NCBI RefSeq assembly: GCF_029910235.1
Contig: NZ_CP112879.1
Location: 1 to 64,000, forward strand
Length of the DNA: 64,000 nucleotides
Origin: Pseudanabaena galeata CCNP1313
GTDB lineage: Bacteria; Cyanobacteriota; Cyanobacteriia; Pseudanabaenales; Pseudanabaenaceae
Reading direction: 5' to 3'
A model generated the notes under the pieces. The model saw nothing but the letters and a program-made list of their open reading frames with translations. It did no database searches and was not told the origin of the DNA. A program made the translations under genes and the position numbers. Shown piece after piece: positions 9,407 through 18,800 of this stretch. How positions within the stretch are numbered: position 1 is the first letter of the stretch; each line of letters opens with the position of its first letter.

Positions 9407-10459
9407 CTAGGCTACTTCTGGTTCAAGGAACCATTGATTAATCATGATTGGCTCTTGGTTAACGGTATGTTTACCCGATGGTGCTGTCCTCACCCAACTA
9501 GGATATTCATAATCCTTTGCAGTTGTTAATTTTCGTTCCGCTTCCGTTAATTTACGGAAAAGCAGAATATCGGCTACAACCGCCGTATTGGAGAACCGTT
9601 TAAAGGCGATATCGGGCAACCGTATTGCGGTGACTAATTCTAACTTTTCGGCTAGATGTCTCCTAAAACCTGTACCTAACGAGTCAAGGGTAAAGCAACT
9701 GGAAATTAAACACAGCAAGCCATTCTCGCGTACTAAATCGGTACATTTAGCGAAAAAATAGTTATGCACGCTCAAATTTAGGTGGGCATATCGGGAATCA
9801 AACAGCTTGTAGTTGCCAAAGGGAACATTGCCGATCGCTAGGTCAAAGCTGCTATCTGATAGGCTAACTTTCTCGAAACCTTGAGCATAAATTTGGGCTT
9901 CGGGGTAAAGCAGTCTCGCGATTTGGGCAAAGGTGGGATCTAGCTCTACACCTACCCATTTCGATCTAATTCTCATATTTTGAGGCTGGCAACCCATAAA
10001 GGATAAGGTGTTGCAAGCAGGTTCAAGGATCGATCCACCTGTAAATCCGATCGCGGCGAGTAAGTCCCACATGGCGCGGATGACTTCAAAACTAGTTTGG
10101 TAGGCGGTAGCAGTGGCTGATTTGGCGGCTTGGATTTCGGCGGTGGTGAGCAGTTGGCAAAGTCTTTCATAGCATCGGTACTGCCATGTGTTCCCCTGAT
10201 GGTTCGCTCCCACCCAGATATCGGTGAGGGTTCCCCATCCCGATGCTTTGGCTAGTTCTATTTGCTGGTCAGGTTCGCCAATTTGGATGGATTTCGATAG
10301 AGCGATCGCCTCTACTGTTGCTTCGGCTTTTATGCGTAAAGAACAATCAAAATGCTCTTCAATTTCTTGGGTAATTTCAAACATAGGATTTTGTGCTTTT
10401 GGCAAACTTTCAGTTGTTATGCGTTTGTTCTTGAGAACAGGCGCTAGCCAAAAATACAT
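9407..10459 (-). CDS. N6-type DNA methyltransferase (class I SAM fold)
   Basis: The roughly 350-aa protein has a Rossmann methylase core: a SAM-binding region around GGSILEPACN, an acidic strand WVGVELDP, and the catalytic loop GNVPFG, an NPPY-type (amino-methyltransferase) motif IV. This is the arrangement seen in the methylase half of large plasmid and phage methylase-helicase proteins, and the SNF2 helicase gene follows on the same strand. I set the start at ATG 10459 rather than the in-frame TTG six bases upstream; ATG 10384 (MFEITQEI) is also credible because no good ribosome binding site precedes either. Adenine methylation is inferred from the motif order; the target site is unknown. 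Confidence 0.75.
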   Translation of the reverse strand: MYFWLAPVLKNKRITTESLPKAQNPMFEITQEIEEHFDCSLRIKAEATVEAIALSKSIQIGEPDQQIELAKASGWGTLTDIWVGANHQGNTWQYRCYERLCQLLTTAEIQAAKSATATAYQTSFEVIRAMWDLLAAIGFTGGSILEPACNTLSFMGCQPQNMRIRSKWVGVELDPTFAQIARLLYPEAQIYAQGFEKVSLSDSSFDLAIGNVPFGNYKLFDSRYAHLNLSVHNYFFAKCTDLVRENGLLCLISSCFTLDSLGTGFRRHLAEKLELVTAIRLPDIAFKRFSNTAVVADILLFRKLTEAERKLTTAKDYEYPSWVRTAPSGKHTVNQEPIMINQWFLEPEVA

Positions 10460-10532
10460 TAACAATTCAGTTTTGTTCTAACAGATGGTAAACTGACATC
10501 ATAAAATCGTTGCTAACCGCCAAGTGGATTTT

Positions 10533-11429
10533 ATGACTAATTTGCCCAATTCGTTCCAAGAAGATATTCTCGCAAATCCTAATAATAAAAGTTGGGCAGA
10601 AGTAACTAAAGACTATGTTGGAAAAGGCATGGATTCAAGGCGAAATTGGTATAGCTCAGTAGCTGATGCTTATAATCGGGTGAGACCCCGATATGCTCTT
10701 GAACTCATTTCTCGCGTTATTGAACTAACACAATTGCCCCCAAAATCGAATATTCTTGAGATTGGTTGTGGACCTGCGATCGCTACAGTTTCTTTTGCTG
10801 AGTTGGGATTCTCTTTGGTTAGTCTAGAGCCAAATCTAGAAGCATCTCAACTAGCTAAGCAAAACTGTGCGACATATCCGCAAGTGAAAATTATTAATAC
10901 TTCCTTTGAGGAATGGGAAATAGCAAACAATGAATTTGATGCAGTATTAGCAGCCACATCTTGGCATTGGATCGATCCTGAGATCGCTTACTTCAAATCC
11001 TTTGAAGCTCTAAAGGCAGACGGGCATTTAGTTTTGTTATGGAATACTCCTCCTCAACTAGATTATCCAACTTACCAAATTGTTGATAGAGTTTATCAGA
11101 CCATTGCTCCTGCTGTTCCTCTCTATGCTAGATATGAAGATCAGGTTACACATCAAGAGCATTTCCAGAAGTTTAGCCAAGATATTCTAAGCTCAGGATA
11201 TTTTGAAGATTTATCTTATGAATCTATGGTTAAAGAAATTCAATATAGCCTTGATGACTATCTCTTGCTATTGAGTACGTTATCGCCATATATTGCTCTG
11301 GAAGAGACTACTAGAAATAATCTATTTGCAAAATTGAGAGAAGTGCTATATCACATGCTTCGTCAAGATGATCGTGATTACCTGACGCTCTATTATATAT
11401 CAGCTTTTCACGTTGCCCGAAAAGTATAA
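10533..11429 (+). CDS. SAM-dependent small-molecule methyltransferase (UbiE/SmtA type)
   Basis: A standalone class I methyltransferase of about 298 aa. Motif I is ILEIGCGPAIATV, followed by the acidic strand LVSLEPN and a post-motif DAVLAATSWHWIDPE that resembles the Methyltransf_11 family. There is no DNA-methylase NPPY motif, so a metabolite substrate is likelier than DNA. I prefer ATG 10533 (MTNLPN) over the GTG nine bases upstream. The gene points away from the methylase-helicase pair and converges on the 787-aa RNAP-like gene, with a long hairpin between their stops. Substrate unknown. Confidence 0.8.
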   Translation: MTNLPNSFQEDILANPNNKSWAEVTKDYVGKGMDSRRNWYSSVADAYNRVRPRYALELISRVIELTQLPPKSNILEIGCGPAIATVSFAELGFSLVSLEPNLEASQLAKQNCATYPQVKIINTSFEEWEIANNEFDAVLAATSWHWIDPEIAYFKSFEALKADGHLVLLWNTPPQLDYPTYQIVDRVYQTIAPAVPLYARYEDQVTHQEHFQKFSQDILSSGYFEDLSYESMVKEIQYSLDDYLLLLSTLSPYIALEETTRNNLFAKLREVLYHMLRQDDRDYLTLYYISAFHVARKV

Positions 11430-11497
11430 TTCATACTTCAATTATCACTAATAACGCATTACTTTTCTCTTCTGATTAGACAACTTCACGAAAAGAT

Positions 11498-11543
11498 AAA
11501 AGCAATAAATCCTTAAGCTATAGCTCAAGGATTTATTGCTTTT
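11498..11543. terminator. Near-perfect 46-bp inverted repeat between convergent genes
   Basis: Two 23-bp arms (aaaagcaataaatcctt... and its complement) meet with one mismatch and almost no loop. The right edge overlaps the stop codon of the 787-aa gene. T-runs at both ends suit a bidirectional terminator. Confidence 0.7.
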
Positions 11544-13905
11544 ATGCTGCGACGAGTTCGCAAACTATGGTCTTTTGCTGCGTAGTCAGGGATGCAACAT
11601 ATTCACCGACTATGACTTTGGCAGAGTCCTTGGCGACTAGTCCTAACAGATATGGCTTTTTCCTGCTATTTCGCACGACTTCAATTTGATATCTACCATC
11701 TTGTTCCCGTTGAGATACAACAATGGAAATACAGGCGTGTTCTCCATTGCCTGTCCAGTTGGTTGATGCGAGTTCTCCATACTGCGCTCCGACTACTTGC
11801 AGTCGCATGAGTTGGTTGTCATGGAGGCGATCGCATACTTCGGGTAGAAACATATTGAAGACAACACTTGCAGTGCCATGATCGCCGTTGTGACTGGCTT
11901 GCCACATAGCGGCACTACAGGTTTGGGCGGTTTTCTCGCTTTTCTCCCGTAGTTTCTCGCCCAAGCCTTTTGCCCATTCCACGGCGGCGCGGAGGATTTT
12001 CTTGCGTGATTCCCGATCGCTTGATAGTTTCATCGCTTCCTTAATCTTGCTGGTATATTCATCGCGACGAGCGATCGCTCTTTTGTAGAGAATCTCGCCT
12101 GGTTTGACAAATAGTTCGCGGAATTCGAGAAGGGTACGTTCGTGCAAATCTACGGGTTGCCAGATTGCATTCACGGATTGAATCAGGAATGATATCGGGT
12201 CGTTGTATTCTCCACTAGCTACCAAGGTTCGGGCGGGCATCTTGCATCTCTGTTTGGAGTCGTAGTAGCTGCCATATACGCCTTGCTTTTTGCGATCAAT
12301 CAGCCAATCCAGTTTCGGTAAGCTTTTGCCGACTTCATCGAGAAAGGCTTGGTCATGGCTGAGGTCGGATTTAAGTCGATCTACGGCGACTTGAACTTCT
12401 TGGGCTAAACCTGCAATGTACTGATGATGCCCTGTCGCCCATGCGGTGGCTAGGTAATAGGTAATCAGTCCAATTTGGTTTTCGGTCGATCTTAGGGCAA
12501 CTTCGGCTAATGTGCCTTGCACTGCTACTTTGTCGGGTTTATAGGTGGTGGGCTTGATGTGATACTGTCGGATTTCTTTGGCGATTTCAGGTAGTTTCTT
12601 GACTGATTTGACGCAGAAGGTATCTCCATCAAAGTCCATGCCACAGTAGTCACGCGCTTCGTCTGGGTTGACATACATCGTTCCCTGTTGGTTGAGTCCT
12701 TTGATGTGTTTGTTTGTCCAAATCTGCAAGTCATTGCGATCGCGGATGGGATAGCGGAATCCGACATATTCGCCTTGTGACAGTTCAGGGATGCACATTT
12801 CCAGTTTTCCTAGTTCGGGACAGGGCTGTGCCATGAAGCTAGAAAAGTTGATACCGCCACTGGTAGCAAGGGTTAACCAACGTCTTCTTACTAGGTCTTC
12901 AATCTTTCTCACCACATAGGGATGTTCTAGCAGTTGTCCATAGATGTCATGTTTGAGGATTTCCGATAGGATTTTACCATCGGCTTCTTCTTCGCGTTCT
13001 TCTTCAGGTTCGTCTACTTTCACCCATTGTTCGGTTTGCACTAGTTGGCAGAGTTGTTTGACATCGGATTGGGCTGCGACTAATGTTTCGGCTTTAAGTT
13101 GGGTAATCGGTAAAACATCATGGGCGATCGCCTGTTGGCTGAACCATTGCCAGACGGTATAGGAGGTCTTGACGCTGCGCTTTTGGGCGAAGTTGACGAT
13201 TCCTAGTTTCAGGCTGGCTACTTGTTGGATTCCTAATGCTGGTTTATGTCCTTTAAAACATGATAGTGGCATTACTAAGTCCACTCCTTTGGGTAGGTTT
13301 AGTTCTACTTGCAATGTCCCTTTGGCTACCCATGCGTTAGTTATTCCCGCCCGAAATTGGAATGGGGTATTCGCTGGGATTGCGAAGTCTTCGCTTTGTC
13401 GGAGTTGATTTAACAATTCATGGCTGATTTTGCCATGACAGTCATCGGTGCGATATTCTTTGTCTTGGACAATCAGGATGGTTAGTTGTGGAATTGAGTA
13501 GATTTTAAGGCATTCGGTCATCAAGATTGAGCCGTAGTTGATTTGTCCCATAGCGCTAGGGAAATAGGCGGCAAAGGGATTCAATTCTTGGCTGAAGAAG
13601 AAGTCTCCATGTTTTCTCGCTCCTGATGCTCCTGATAGTTGGTATTTGCCCAGTCCTTTGTTGAGGGCTGCGATCGCCTGTTTCTTTAGTGGAGCAATGC
13701 TTTTGGCGGCGGTGCTGCGTTGGCTTGCGGATTTACTAGTCTTGGCGGTGCTTTCGGCTTTGGCAATCTTGTTCAAAAATGGGGAAATATTGCCGATACT
13801 GAGTTTGATGTCGGGATGTAGTGCTTCTAATAGAGTGTTACGGAATTGAATATCTTTGTCCACAATTTCACCTGTGGCAAGGTTGGTCTTGGCGATCGTT
13901 AGCAT
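11542..13905 (-). CDS. RNA-polymerase-like protein with DFDGD catalytic motif (787 aa)
   Basis: The key feature is GMDFDGDTF at about residues 422-430 (DFDGD 424-428, DNA 12622-12636), preceded by VNPDEARDY. DFDGD is the Mg-binding motif of the second double-psi beta-barrel of cellular RNA polymerase beta-prime (NADFDGDQ) and of single-chain polymerases such as YonO and QDE-1. Upstream, RYPIRDRNDL sits where beta-prime has its NRAPTLHR block. The 1484-aa protein at 20471-24925 is a paralogue: both share PFQFRAG (181-187 here), an AQSD block (278-281) and [VL]NP[DN][ED]A before DFDGD. No sigma or alpha-like partner is visible. Whether it polymerises RNA is unproven; it may be a single-chain transcriptase, a primase-like enzyme or an inactive relative. 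It is followed by a bidirectional terminator. Confidence 0.6.
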   Translation of the reverse strand: MLTIAKTNLATGEIVDKDIQFRNTLLEALHPDIKLSIGNISPFLNKIAKAESTAKTSKSASQRSTAAKSIAPLKKQAIAALNKGLGKYQLSGASGARKHGDFFFSQELNPFAAYFPSAMGQINYGSILMTECLKIYSIPQLTILIVQDKEYRTDDCHGKISHELLNQLRQSEDFAIPANTPFQFRAGITNAWVAKGTLQVELNLPKGVDLVMPLSCFKGHKPALGIQQVASLKLGIVNFAQKRSVKTSYTVWQWFSQQAIAHDVLPITQLKAETLVAAQSDVKQLCQLVQTEQWVKVDEPEEEREEEADGKILSEILKHDIYGQLLEHPYVVRKIEDLVRRRWLTLATSGGINFSSFMAQPCPELGKLEMCIPELSQGEYVGFRYPIRDRNDLQIWTNKHIKGLNQQGTMYVNPDEARDYCGMDFDGDTFCVKSVKKLPEIAKEIRQYHIKPTTYKPDKVAVQGTLAEVALRSTENQIGLITYYLATAWATGHHQYIAGLAQEVQVAVDRLKSDLSHDQAFLDEVGKSLPKLDWLIDRKKQGVYGSYYDSKQRCKMPARTLVASGEYNDPISFLIQSVNAIWQPVDLHERTLLEFRELFVKPGEILYKRAIARRDEYTSKIKEAMKLSSDRESRKKILRAAVEWAKGLGEKLREKSEKTAQTCSAAMWQASHNGDHGTASVVFNMFLPEVCDRLHDNQLMRLQVVGAQYGELASTNWTGNGEHACISIVVSQREQDGRYQIEVVRNSRKKPYLLGLVAKDSAKVIVGEYVASLTTQQKTIVCELVAA
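12622..12636 (-). other. DFDGD putative metal-binding motif codons
   Basis: These 15 bases encode Asp-Phe-Asp-Gly-Asp in the 787-aa protein, the same pentapeptide as the catalytic site of two-barrel RNA polymerases. Confidence 0.75.
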
Positions 13906-13926
13906 CTGTTTGTACTCTCAAATTAG

Positions 13927-13960
13927 TGAAGCGCCTAGATCCAACGATCTAGGCGCTTCA
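13927..13960. other. Perfect 15-bp inverted repeat upstream of the 787-aa gene
   Basis: The arms tgaagcgcctagatc and gatctaggcgcttca flank a 4-nt loop, between the 163-aa gene stop and the start of the RNAP-like gene. Neither side has a U-tract, so it could be a terminator for the upstream gene, a 5-prime leader structure or a protein-binding operator. Confidence 0.55.
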
Positions 13961-13984
13961 TGGTGATGGGGTTAGTGGGGTAGT

Positions 13985-14476
13985 TTAGGCGGCGATTTTA
14001 TTCATTTCTGGACGATATATCACCAATCCCTTTGCCAACAGAGCATCGATCGTGGTTGGTCTGGTTGGCAGAAAGTTGATCTTGTCGTCTTTGGTTGCCA
14101 AAATCTTGCAGCCGTAATACTTTTCTAAACGCTCTGTGACCTTGCTAATATGCATCGTGCCGATATTTGTCAACGTCCAGCCATTCTTCGCTTGATACAG
14201 CCACATTTTGTCTGTACTGGCAGGTGGTTTACTGATTTCTGGTTTACGGGCTGGTGATGCGCTGACCTCTGGTTTATGGGTTTGTGGTTTACGGCTAGTT
14301 GATTCAGCCTTGGTATTGCTGGCTGCTACTGCTTGTTCGAGCTGTTTGACTGGGATTTTGGAATTGATGTGAACAATCAAAGCTCTGGTGGTTACGTTTA
14401 GTTCGTCTTGGCTCAATTTGGCAATCATTTTAGTTGCCAATTCTGCGGGGGTATCGAATCTTAGTTGACGTGACAT
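13985..14476 (-). CDS. Hypothetical protein with Pro/Lys/Ser-rich linker
   Basis: The 163-aa protein is not recognised. Residues about 1-55 (starting MSRQLRFDTPAELATKM) and 95-163 look folded. They are joined by a low-complexity linker rich in Lys, Pro, Ser and Thr with repeated KPE and KPQ units. It is collinear with the 787-aa RNAP-like gene downstream (80-bp gap containing a perfect hairpin) and with the membrane-anchored 137-aa gene upstream, so it may belong to the same plasmid gene set. ATG 14476 is the only sensible start. Confidence 0.55.
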   Translation of the reverse strand: MSRQLRFDTPAELATKMIAKLSQDELNVTTRALIVHINSKIPVKQLEQAVAASNTKAESTSRKPQTHKPEVSASPARKPEISKPPASTDKMWLYQAKNGWTLTNIGTMHISKVTERLEKYYGCKILATKDDKINFLPTRPTTIDALLAKGLVIYRPEMNKIAA

Positions 14477-14554
14477 GATTTTAGGTTCCTGACTTTAAGT
14501 TGTTGTTGACAATTGCTCACGGACTTTACGCGCTAGCGTTCTTCTTGCTTCTCA

Positions 14555-14605
14555 AGCTTGTCAATACAGATGTCATTCTTTGATGAACATCTACATTGAC
14601 AAGCT
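14555..14605. other. Imperfect 19-bp inverted repeat in the intergenic gap
   Basis: The arms begin agcttgtcaat and end attgacaagct, with two mismatches and a 13-nt loop. They lie just after the stop of the 137-aa gene (minus strand). No U-tract follows; possible terminator or operator. Confidence 0.4.
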
Positions 14606-14615
14606 CACTTTCGAC

Positions 14616-15029
14616 CTACACATTCAAGTGATATATCAACTCCTTCTTTTTCAATGTTCTCCAATTGGGGATTTTGCGCTCTCTTGCTAAAGGTCTTAGT
14701 TCTTGAACAGTCATTTTCGAGATTGGCTTAGTAGCTGTTTCTGCAATGATTTCAGGCTGTTCATCCTGTTCTAATACTTCTAGTTTTGGTGCGGCTTTGG
14801 CTGAGGATAGAGCTAATGTTGTAGCTGGCAGCAATGTTTCTGTAACCGTAAAAGTCTTTGCTGTGGTTACATCGGTTGGAATTTGAGAAAGAAGGGACTG
14901 AGTGGTGGCTTCAGCGCTTAGAAATGATAGTAGGGCATAGATTAGTGCGGTCAATAATCCCAGTAATGCGATCAGACTCACTGTCACTAGAGCCTCGATA
15001 GCGATCGCGAAAATTGATGGTGTTTTCAT
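14616..15029 (-). CDS. Small membrane-anchored protein with SAP/Rho-N-like C-terminus
   Basis: The 137-aa protein has one hydrophobic helix at about residues 10-40 (a Leu/Ala/Ile stretch), an Ala/Thr-rich spacer, and a final segment (about 105-137, MTVQELRPLARERKIPNW...KKKELIYHL). That segment resembles the SAP/HeH/Rho N-terminal helix-extension-helix fold, which usually contacts nucleic acid. A membrane anchor joined to a DNA-binding tip would tether DNA to the membrane; this is inference. It lies between two small unrecognised genes on the same strand, upstream of the RNAP-like gene. Confidence 0.6.
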   Translation of the reverse strand: MKTPSIFAIAIEALVTVSLIALLGLLTALIYALLSFLSAEATTQSLLSQIPTDVTTAKTFTVTETLLPATTLALSSAKAAPKLEVLEQDEQPEIIAETATKPISKMTVQELRPLARERKIPNWRTLKKKELIYHLNV

Positions 15030-15133
15030 TGGTTTTCCTGATAGGTGTTAATTTTCTTCAATGCTTGTTGTGGAATCGATCTAGCAATCTTTGCTCATCC
15101 AATCGAATTGAAAGGCGATCGCTAGACTGATTT

Positions 15134-15586
15134 TTAGTTCAATGCTCTTGCTGCGTTTTTTTTAGAAAAGATTTGGGGAAAGCTGTCATGCAGACTTTCC
15201 AGATGGTTCTCTGCTACTCGGCGGCAATGTCCTTGATCTGTGGTATACGAATTCGTCGCGGCTTTGGCAAAGTATTCGGCGCTGGTCAACAATTCCATTA
15301 CTCCCGATCCAATCTGGGAGAGTTGGTCAGGATATTTGGTGAGATATTCCCCTAGTTCTTGGACGCTTTCTCTTACGGATTCCAACAACAAATTTTGACA
15401 TTGGATCGTCCGCTTTGTGCCATCGGAGAATGTCAAGATTTTCGTGCCATCAATCAAATCGGATATGCTTGCATTCATCGATTTAGCTAGGGCAATCAAC
15501 TGTTTTGTGGTCTTCAAGCATCGTGCTTTCGATCTGAATATCTGTGCTTTTGTATTGCCTGTCAGTGAATTTATGGCTACTTGCAT
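15134..15586 (-). CDS. Hypothetical protein (150 aa)
   Basis: Not recognised. It is soluble, mostly helical by composition, and has no metal-binding Cys/His clusters. It includes an LTFSDGTKRTIQC segment that could be a small beta unit. It lies at the 5-prime end of a minus-strand series (150, 137, 163 and 787 aa genes) and just beside a relic of the RNAP-like gene. ATG 15586 was chosen because no earlier in-frame start is close. Confidence 0.45.
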   Translation of the reverse strand: MQVAINSLTGNTKAQIFRSKARCLKTTKQLIALAKSMNASISDLIDGTKILTFSDGTKRTIQCQNLLLESVRESVQELGEYLTKYPDQLSQIGSGVMELLTSAEYFAKAATNSYTTDQGHCRRVAENHLESLHDSFPQIFSKKNAARALN

Positions 15587-15675
15587 CGGGTTGCTTTTCC
15601 TAGTTTGTCAATCGGTCACTGACTTCCAGCGTAAGCGCTCTTTCTATTTTTGAATAAGTTATCTGGAAAATATTT

Positions 15676-15750
15676 CTCTTTGATAAAGAGTCTCGATTGG
15701 TTTAACAAATAGTTCACGGAATTCGAGCAGGTTGCGCTCATATACACTCA
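15676..15750 (-). pseudogene. Fragment of a third RNAP-like gene
   Basis: Read on the minus strand, about 65 bp encode ERNLLEFRELFVKPIETLYQ. This matches HERTLLEFRELFVKPGEILYK in the intact 787-aa protein (DNA about 12076-12150) at both the nucleotide and the peptide level. No open frame surrounds it, so it is a remnant of a lost paralogue or of a rearrangement. Confidence 0.7.
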
Positions 15751-15860
15751 TATACCTGACCTTTAGTAGTAATCGTATAGAGATCTGCAATAATCGCACA
15801 TAAACTCAATAAAACAGCTAAAATTGAGAAATATAGACTTTAAAAATGAGGCGTTGATAC

Positions 15861-18800
15861 TTGAGTACGTCTGAGGAGTTAGAAAAAATAACAGATACAA
15901 GCAGTTTTGAGCTTCTTGCAACAGCAGTCTTGTGCAAAGCAGAAAAAGACTACCGAGCTATCTTGCATTCTGGCTTAAATGCTCAAGGACAGCCGAGAAA
16001 ATCTCCTGTTGATGGTTTTTGCCGAGTTCATAACAGTAATCCCCCTCATTTTATTCTGGTAGAACACACTGTAGAAAGCAAACTATCAAAGAAATGGCTA
16101 TTTGACCATAGAACTGTTACACCTTCTAAAAGAGGTAGAAAAATGAAGCTTTCAGAAAGTGATGACGGTGATCTTCTAAAGGCTGGACAACTTTCTAGTA
16201 CATACAAAGCTGAATTTCCAGATGCAAGATTTACTGTTGTTTTGACCACTAATCAAGGATTACAACCAGATTTCTGTTTAGAAGTCGAGAAAAAAGCTAA
16301 AGAATTAGGAGTATCAGTCGATTTTTGGGATAGGTCGCGTATTGCTAGATTTTTAGATACAGAAACTGAAGGACAATGGTTGCGTAAAGAGTATCTAGGG
16401 ATAGAAGCTGAGATACTCTCAGAAAATTTACTACGCAATTTGTGTAACAAGAGTTTAGAGCAATATCAAAAGCAGTTTTTGACAAGTCCCGATCGCTGGG
16501 TTTCTCGACACATCGATCAACAAGTTGAGAAAGCAGTAGAAAATCAAAATTGCTCAATAAGTCTTCTGATTGGAAATTCTGGTTCTGGAAAGAGTGCAGC
16601 AGCTTATCAAGTTGGGAAAAAGCACCTAGAAGCGGGAGAGTATAGTTTGTGGCTATCTGAAAATGTTTTAGGAAGTAGTGATTCACTCGAAAATGCTTTA
16701 GATAAGGCATTGCATGATTTATATCCGAGTTTGATGTCAGATGCAGGAAATGCAGCTTTGAAATTATTGAAGGATGGAAAAAGGTTATTGCTAATCGCTG
16801 ATGATGTCAATCGAACCAATAGTCCAGCAAATCTGTTGCAAAAGCTTATCAACTGGTCAAAACCTTCTCCTAGCCAAGATTCTAATACCAAAACCATACC
16901 ATCAAAACAGCTACTAATTTGTCCAGTTTGGTCGGATATTGTCGGAAAGATTAATCTAAATGTAGATAAAACCACTTGGATAAGTAGTGTGTTTGTTGGA
17001 ACTATGAGTGCTGAGGAGGGATTAGAAGCAGTTAAAGATGCTTTATTACGAAATCGTATTGAATTGACCAATGCAGAGATCACTATATTGGCGGAAAATC
17101 TCGGCAACGATCCAATTCTAATAGGTCTTTTTGATGATTTGTTACCCAAGATTGAACATAGTAAGTTGAGTCAAGTTGCTGAGAATGCCATTGATTCTTT
17201 CATTAGTAATGTTGTCGAGAATGTGGTGGGCAATTTGTTTCCCAACGAGTATCGTTCAGCACTGTTAGGCTTAACTACTCAAATGCTAATACAGCGTAGG
17301 TTTAACCCAACATGGTCTGATATAAAAAATTGGTTAGCCAACTCTTCCGAAGAACTACAAGCATTAAGAAGGTTAGCAGAGAATAAAAAGTTATGCAAAC
17401 TTGAAGGAGAGAAGTTAGTTTTTCGGCACGATCGCATTCGAGAATTTCTACTCGTAGGAAGCATGGGACAACTTCTCAACGAAAATGCTTCTGAACCTCT
17501 CAACATTTTCTGGGAACCATATTATGCGGAGATTATCGGTCAGGCAATTATTCAGTATCCTCAAAGTGAGGAGTTTTTACAGGAATTGTGCGATCAACTT
17601 CCCTTAGCGTTAGTAGAAGCACTCAAGTATCCCAACACTACAGAGAATTACTTGAAAATTGTTGAAAAAGTTAAAAATTGGCTCTGTAAAAACACGGAAA
17701 ATAGTGATATTCCAGAACTATTACTTGATGCAGTATATTCAAGTTTAATGAAGGTAAATTCACCCTTAATACTTGAAATAACAGAGAATTTAGCTCCTAA
17801 TGCTCCTATCTTACTTGCACGGTTACGAAACGGCTGCACTAGGAGTGGTATTCGATATCTTGCTCATTGTAATAGGTTTATCATTTTTGCTCCTATGGAC
17901 AATGACAGTAGATATAATGAAGTATTAAGTCATGTAAGTTTCTATTACAAAATCAAACTTTTATCTGATCTTAAACAAGCACTCAACTCTTACAATGTTA
18001 TAGATTCATATAGAGATGGCGCTCTTACCCTTGCTGGTTTTTTAGAATACTCAGAGCTAGAAAATGATTTAATAGCTTGTTGGCAATTATCTAAAGATAA
18101 ATCTTTCACTTTAGGTTCTGCTATCTGGGCAGCTTCTCGATGTTGTAAAGATGAATCGTTAGATAAATTAGAATCATTATTAGTTTATTGGTCTAATTTA
18201 AACAATAGTCCTGAGAATAATAATCAGCATAGTCACAACTGGTTTTCTAGTGATCATAATTATAGAACTCGATTATCTCATCAATTTGGTTCTCACTTTA
18301 TTCAACACTTTATTTCTCAAGCTAAAAAACATGAATCACTAGGGTTAATATTTGCAAACACATTAAATTGTGTTGATAATACTAATATAGATAATGCAGA
18401 TATAATTGAACATATCATAAGAGAAATATCGAATTTTAAACAAAACGATGAAAAAAGTAAAAATCTAAAATCTTTGGTAACACTACTCTCAAGAGTATTT
18501 ATGGCAGTTCGCTTAAAGAAACACAAACTCTCTAAGTCTTCAATGGATCGATTGAAATGTTTATGGCAGAATACAGACAACAATGACGAAGTAAGGGAGA
18601 AATCATCTCAACTATGGGTTGAAGGTGCTAATTATGAGCAGATTGATGATTTAAAGAAAATAACAGATGATTTTCCTTTCTTTTATGAAGCACTACAAAA
18701 ACGTATACAATTAGGTGATTATAGCGTTATAAAAGATGCATACTCACTTTTTTCAACTAATGCCCGTTGGCTGCATCTATCTCATCATATTTGGTGTAAT

